Of a DNA stretch of 6,517 bases, positions 6,326-6,517 are shown piece after piece. How positions within the stretch are numbered: position 1 is the first letter of the stretch; each line of letters starts with the position of its first letter. The stretch lies in contig MFBN01000047.1 in NCBI GenBank assembly GCA_001776425.1, positions 2,256 through 8,772 on the forward strand. The letters run 5' to 3'. The position numbers and the translations under genes are program-made. Source of the DNA: Candidatus Curtissbacteria bacterium RIFCSPLOWO2_01_FULL_37_9. Lineage in GTDB: Bacteria; Patescibacteriota; Microgenomatia; Curtissbacterales; GWA2-41-24. Below the pieces are notes generated by a model. The model did no database searches. It was not told the origin of the DNA and worked only from the letters and a program-made list of their open reading frames with translations.

Positions 6326-6517
6326 TTAAGTCTCCAGAGGCTGTAGATTGCCAAAAGCAAGAAGGTCACTCCTTCGGCAATAGAATAAGAAACTGCAGCT
6401 CCGACAGCTTGCATTTTAGGAACTAAAAAATAAAGCAGTGCGGCAAAAACAACAAGCCGAAGTGCGGTAATAAAAAAAGTAACCTGCGATTTGCCAAAGT
6501 AATAAAGAATGATTGCG
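6322..6517 (-). CDS. Polysaccharide/oligosaccharide flippase, C-terminal fragment (MOP superfamily, Wzx-like)
   Basis: Only the last 64 residues are in the window; the gene continues beyond position 6517. The fragment is very hydrophobic. It has two likely membrane helices, around fragment residues 12-32 (VTFFITALRLVVFAALLYFL) and 39-60, separated by a short 'VPKMQAVGAA' loop, and ends in a short basic tail (WRLK). A proline-ended helix, then a small Gly/Ala-rich turn, then a final helix is the usual end of Wzx/MATE-type polysaccharide transporters (Polysacc_synt families). These flip lipid-linked glycans across the inner membrane. The TGA stop overlaps the ATG of the next gene (ATGA), so the two are probably translationally coupled. 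Neighbouring glycosyltransferases fit the role. The family call rests on a short hydrophobic fragment and on context; another polytopic membrane protein, such as an O-antigen ligase, cannot be fully excluded. Confidence 0.68.
   Translation of the reverse strand, partial: AIILYYFGKSQVTFFITALRLVVFAALLYFLVPKMQAVGAAVSYSIAEGVTFLLLAIYSLWRLK
6332..6335 (-). promoter_or_regulatory. Ribosome binding site (GGAG) for the 281-aa GT2 gene
   Basis: The minus strand reads GGAG, a six-base spacer, then ATG at 6325. This is a good Shine-Dalgarno match at normal spacing, lying inside the last codons of the flippase gene. It supports ATG 6325 as the start. Confidence 0.6.

Noticed and set aside
1..6517. CRISPR array, tRNA, rRNA, toxin-antitoxin or defence genes, insertion sequence
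   Set aside because: No repeat-spacer pattern, RNA gene, transposase or defence domain was seen on either strand; the window is filled by glycan-related genes.

Overview
This 6.5 kb window is one tightly packed block of genes, all read on the minus strand (transcribed from position 6517 towards 1). It is part of a surface-glycan or lipid-linked oligosaccharide assembly cluster from an AT-rich bacterium. TGA, TAA and TAG all end genes here, and three of the TGA stops sit in ATGA stop/start overlaps, so the code is standard (table 11). The mix of many diverse glycosyltransferases, large polytopic GT-C proteins and minimal spacing resembles uncultivated Patescibacteria/CPR (for example Microgenomates). 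That placement is an impression from gene style only; no rRNA or marker gene is present.

In transcription order the window holds: the C-terminal end of a MOP-type polysaccharide flippase (6322-6517, cut by the window edge); a soluble GT2 glycosyltransferase (5480-6325); a membrane GT-C glycosyltransferase with a C-terminal soluble tail (4104-5483); an 80-base junction with a short broken reading frame and a GC-rich insert (4017-4097); a GT4 glycosyltransferase (2927-4024); a second GT-C protein (1395-2930); a GT2 glycosyltransferase with a membrane-associated tail (581-1438); and the N-terminal part of a third, Gpi18-like GT-C protein (1-575, cut by the window edge). There is no stretch over 100 bases without coding sequence, and no convincing promoter, terminator, tRNA, rRNA, CRISPR array or insertion sequence.

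A plausible working model, inferred from families only: the GT2 and GT4 enzymes add sugars from nucleotide-sugar donors on the cytoplasmic face; the flippase moves the lipid-linked glycan across the membrane; the GT-C proteins add further sugars from polyprenyl-phosphate donors on the outer face. Donor, acceptor and sugar identity cannot be read from the sequence.

The most unusual spot is the junction before the GT4 gene. A second, diverged copy of the GT4 gene's first nine codons, with a good ribosome binding site, is followed by a 35-base GC-rich segment with short internal repeats. It then closes in a stop codon that overlaps the real GT4 start. This looks like the scar of a lost tandem GT4 gene or of an insertion, and it may now act as a coupled leader peptide. 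No clearly new defence or mobile system was found.
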